From assembly GCA_007121755.1 (NCBI GenBank), contig SKJZ01000167.1, positions 1-6,448 on the forward strand: a stretch of 6,448 bases of DNA, written 5' to 3'. Position numbers and translations under genes: made by a program. The notes beneath the pieces were generated by a model that worked only from the letters and a program-made list of their open reading frames with translations, searched no databases and had not been told where the DNA came from. Source of the stretch: Halorhodospira sp. (GTDB lineage: Bacteria > Pseudomonadota > Gammaproteobacteria > Nitrococcales > Halorhodospiraceae). The number at the start of each line of letters is the position of its first letter. The first letter of the stretch is position 1. This document shows positions 5,363 through 6,448 of this stretch, piece by piece.

Positions 5363-6448
5363 ATGGCCGCGGGCACCGATAGCGAGACCCTGGAATTCCA
5401 GGCCGAGGTTCAACAGCTTCTGAACCTCATGATCCACTCCGTCTACTCGCAGCGGGAGGTCTTCCTGCGCGAGCTGATCTCCAACGCCTCCGACGCCATC
5501 GATAAGCTGCGGTTCGAGGCGCTGAAGAACGAGTCGCTCTACGAGGACGACGCCGAATTAAAGATCCGCGTCACGTTCGACCCGGAGGCGCGTACCGTCA
5601 CCATCACCGATAACGGCATCGGCATGGACCGTGACGATGTGGTCGAGAACCTCGGCACCATCGCCCACTCCGGAACCCGGCGCTTTCTGGAGCAGATGAC
5701 CGGCGACCAGCAGAAGGATTCGCAACTGATCGGGCAGTTCGGTGTCGGCTTCTACTCCGCCTTTGTCGTTGCCGACCGGGTCGAGGTCTTCAGCCGCAAG
5801 GCGGGGGTCGAGCCGCAGTACGGTGTCCACTGGAGTTCCGAGGGCAAGGGCGCCTACACCGTGGAGACCGTCGAGCGACCGCGGCGCGGCACCGAGGTGG
5901 TGCTCCACCTGCCGGAAGAGCAGAAGGAGTTCTGCGACGGTCTGCGGTTGCGGACGATCATCCGCAAGTACTCCGACCACATCTCGGTGCCTATCGAGAT
6001 GCCGGTGGAGGCGGGCGACGACGATAAAGAGAAGGCCGGTGAGTGGGAGGCGGTCAACCGGGCGTCGGCGCTGTGGATGCGGCCCAAGTCCGAGATCTCC
6101 GATGACGACTACAAGGAGCTGTACAAGCACGTCGCCCACGATTTCGACGAGCCCATGGCTTGGCTTCACAACCACGTCGAGGGGCGGCAGTCCTACGTCT
6201 CACTGCTCTATATCCCCAAGCGGCCGCCGTTCGACCTCTACGAGCAGAAGCCGGCCCACGGCATCAAGCTTTACGTGCGCCGCGTCTTCATCACCGAGGA
6301 CACCGAGCACCTGATGCCGCGTTACCTGCGCTTCGTGCGCGGAGTGGTCGACTCCGACGACCTGCCGTTGAACATCTCCCGCGAGATGTTGCAGCACAAT
6401 CCGATGATCTCCACGATACGGGCGGCGTCGGTCAAGCGTATCCTCGAC
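5363..6448 (+). CDS. htpG: Chaperone HtpG, bacterial Hsp90 (partial, N-terminal 362 residues)
   Basis: HtpG is the cytoplasmic, ATP-driven dimeric Hsp90 chaperone. The window holds the whole ATPase domain and part of the middle domain; the full protein is usually about 620-640 residues, so roughly the last 270 lie outside. The Bergerat ATP site is complete: Glu37 (general base) and Asn41 in RELISNASDA, Asp83 in DNGIGM, GTIAHSGT (98-105), GQFGVGFYSAF (124-134) and GTEV (176-179). The middle domain (from about 230) carries SALWMRPK (235-242), VRRVFIT (305-311) and LPLNISREMLQ (334-344), with Arg340 matching the ATP-sensing arginine of Hsp90. An acidic, charged linker (about 216-228) joins the two domains. 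The gene begins 30 bases after ogt with its own sigma-32 promoter, so it is expected to be heat-induced. There is no sign of frameshift. Confidence 0.98.
   Translation, partial: MAAGTDSETLEFQAEVQQLLNLMIHSVYSQREVFLRELISNASDAIDKLRFEALKNESLYEDDAELKIRVTFDPEARTVTITDNGIGMDRDDVVENLGTIAHSGTRRFLEQMTGDQQKDSQLIGQFGVGFYSAFVVADRVEVFSRKAGVEPQYGVHWSSEGKGAYTVETVERPRRGTEVVLHLPEEQKEFCDGLRLRTIIRKYSDHISVPIEMPVEAGDDDKEKAGEWEAVNRASALWMRPKSEISDDDYKELYKHVAHDFDEPMAWLHNHVEGRQSYVSLLYIPKRPPFDLYEQKPAHGIKLYVRRVFITEDTEHLMPRYLRFVRGVVDSDDLPLNISREMLQHNPMISTIRAASVKRILD

Overview
This window is GC-rich chromosomal DNA, most likely from a gammaproteobacterium, possibly a sulfur-oxidising one of the Chromatiales/Ectothiorhodospiraceae kind. 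That placement is inferred from three things: the gene set, a near-consensus sigma-32 heat-shock promoter in front of htpG (an RpoH-type signal typical of proteobacteria), and a membrane protein at the left edge that resembles AprM, the membrane partner of dissimilatory APS reductase in sulfur oxidisers. There are no tRNA, rRNA, CRISPR, phage or IS genes. It looks like core metabolism with one REP-like repeat cluster.

Layout. The left part is read leftward: serB (phosphoserine phosphatase with two ACT domains, 719-1933), then a 330-base intergenic region, then the start of an aprM-like gene that runs off the window (1-388). The intergenic region holds a large inverted repeat of the widespread 'CATTGC-AGCGAAGCAATC' REP-like type at 438-519, a third partial copy at 524-541, and a weak hairpin at 600-623. 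The right part is read rightward from a 162-base divergent region (1934-2095) carrying a concentric palindrome. In order it contains a class III-type sirtuin (2096-2830), a variant acetolactate synthase large subunit (2901-4793), an Ogt/MGMT-type methyltransferase protein overlapping it by four bases (TTGA, 4790-5332), and htpG (5363 to window end, partial).

How the genes relate. serB (serine synthesis) and ilvB (branched-chain amino acid synthesis) are biosynthetic. The sirtuin probably removes acyl marks from lysines. Ogt repairs alkylated guanine and HtpG is the bacterial Hsp90. They do not form one pathway. The strongest regulatory signal is the heat-shock promoter lying inside the last codons of ogt, which should give htpG its own induction even though it sits 30 bases behind ogt. 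The ilvB gene has no ilvN regulatory subunit next to it.

I found no convincing undescribed multi-gene system. The items most worth a second look are the divergent acetolactate synthase, the embedded heat-shock promoter, the REP-like repeat and the concentric palindrome.
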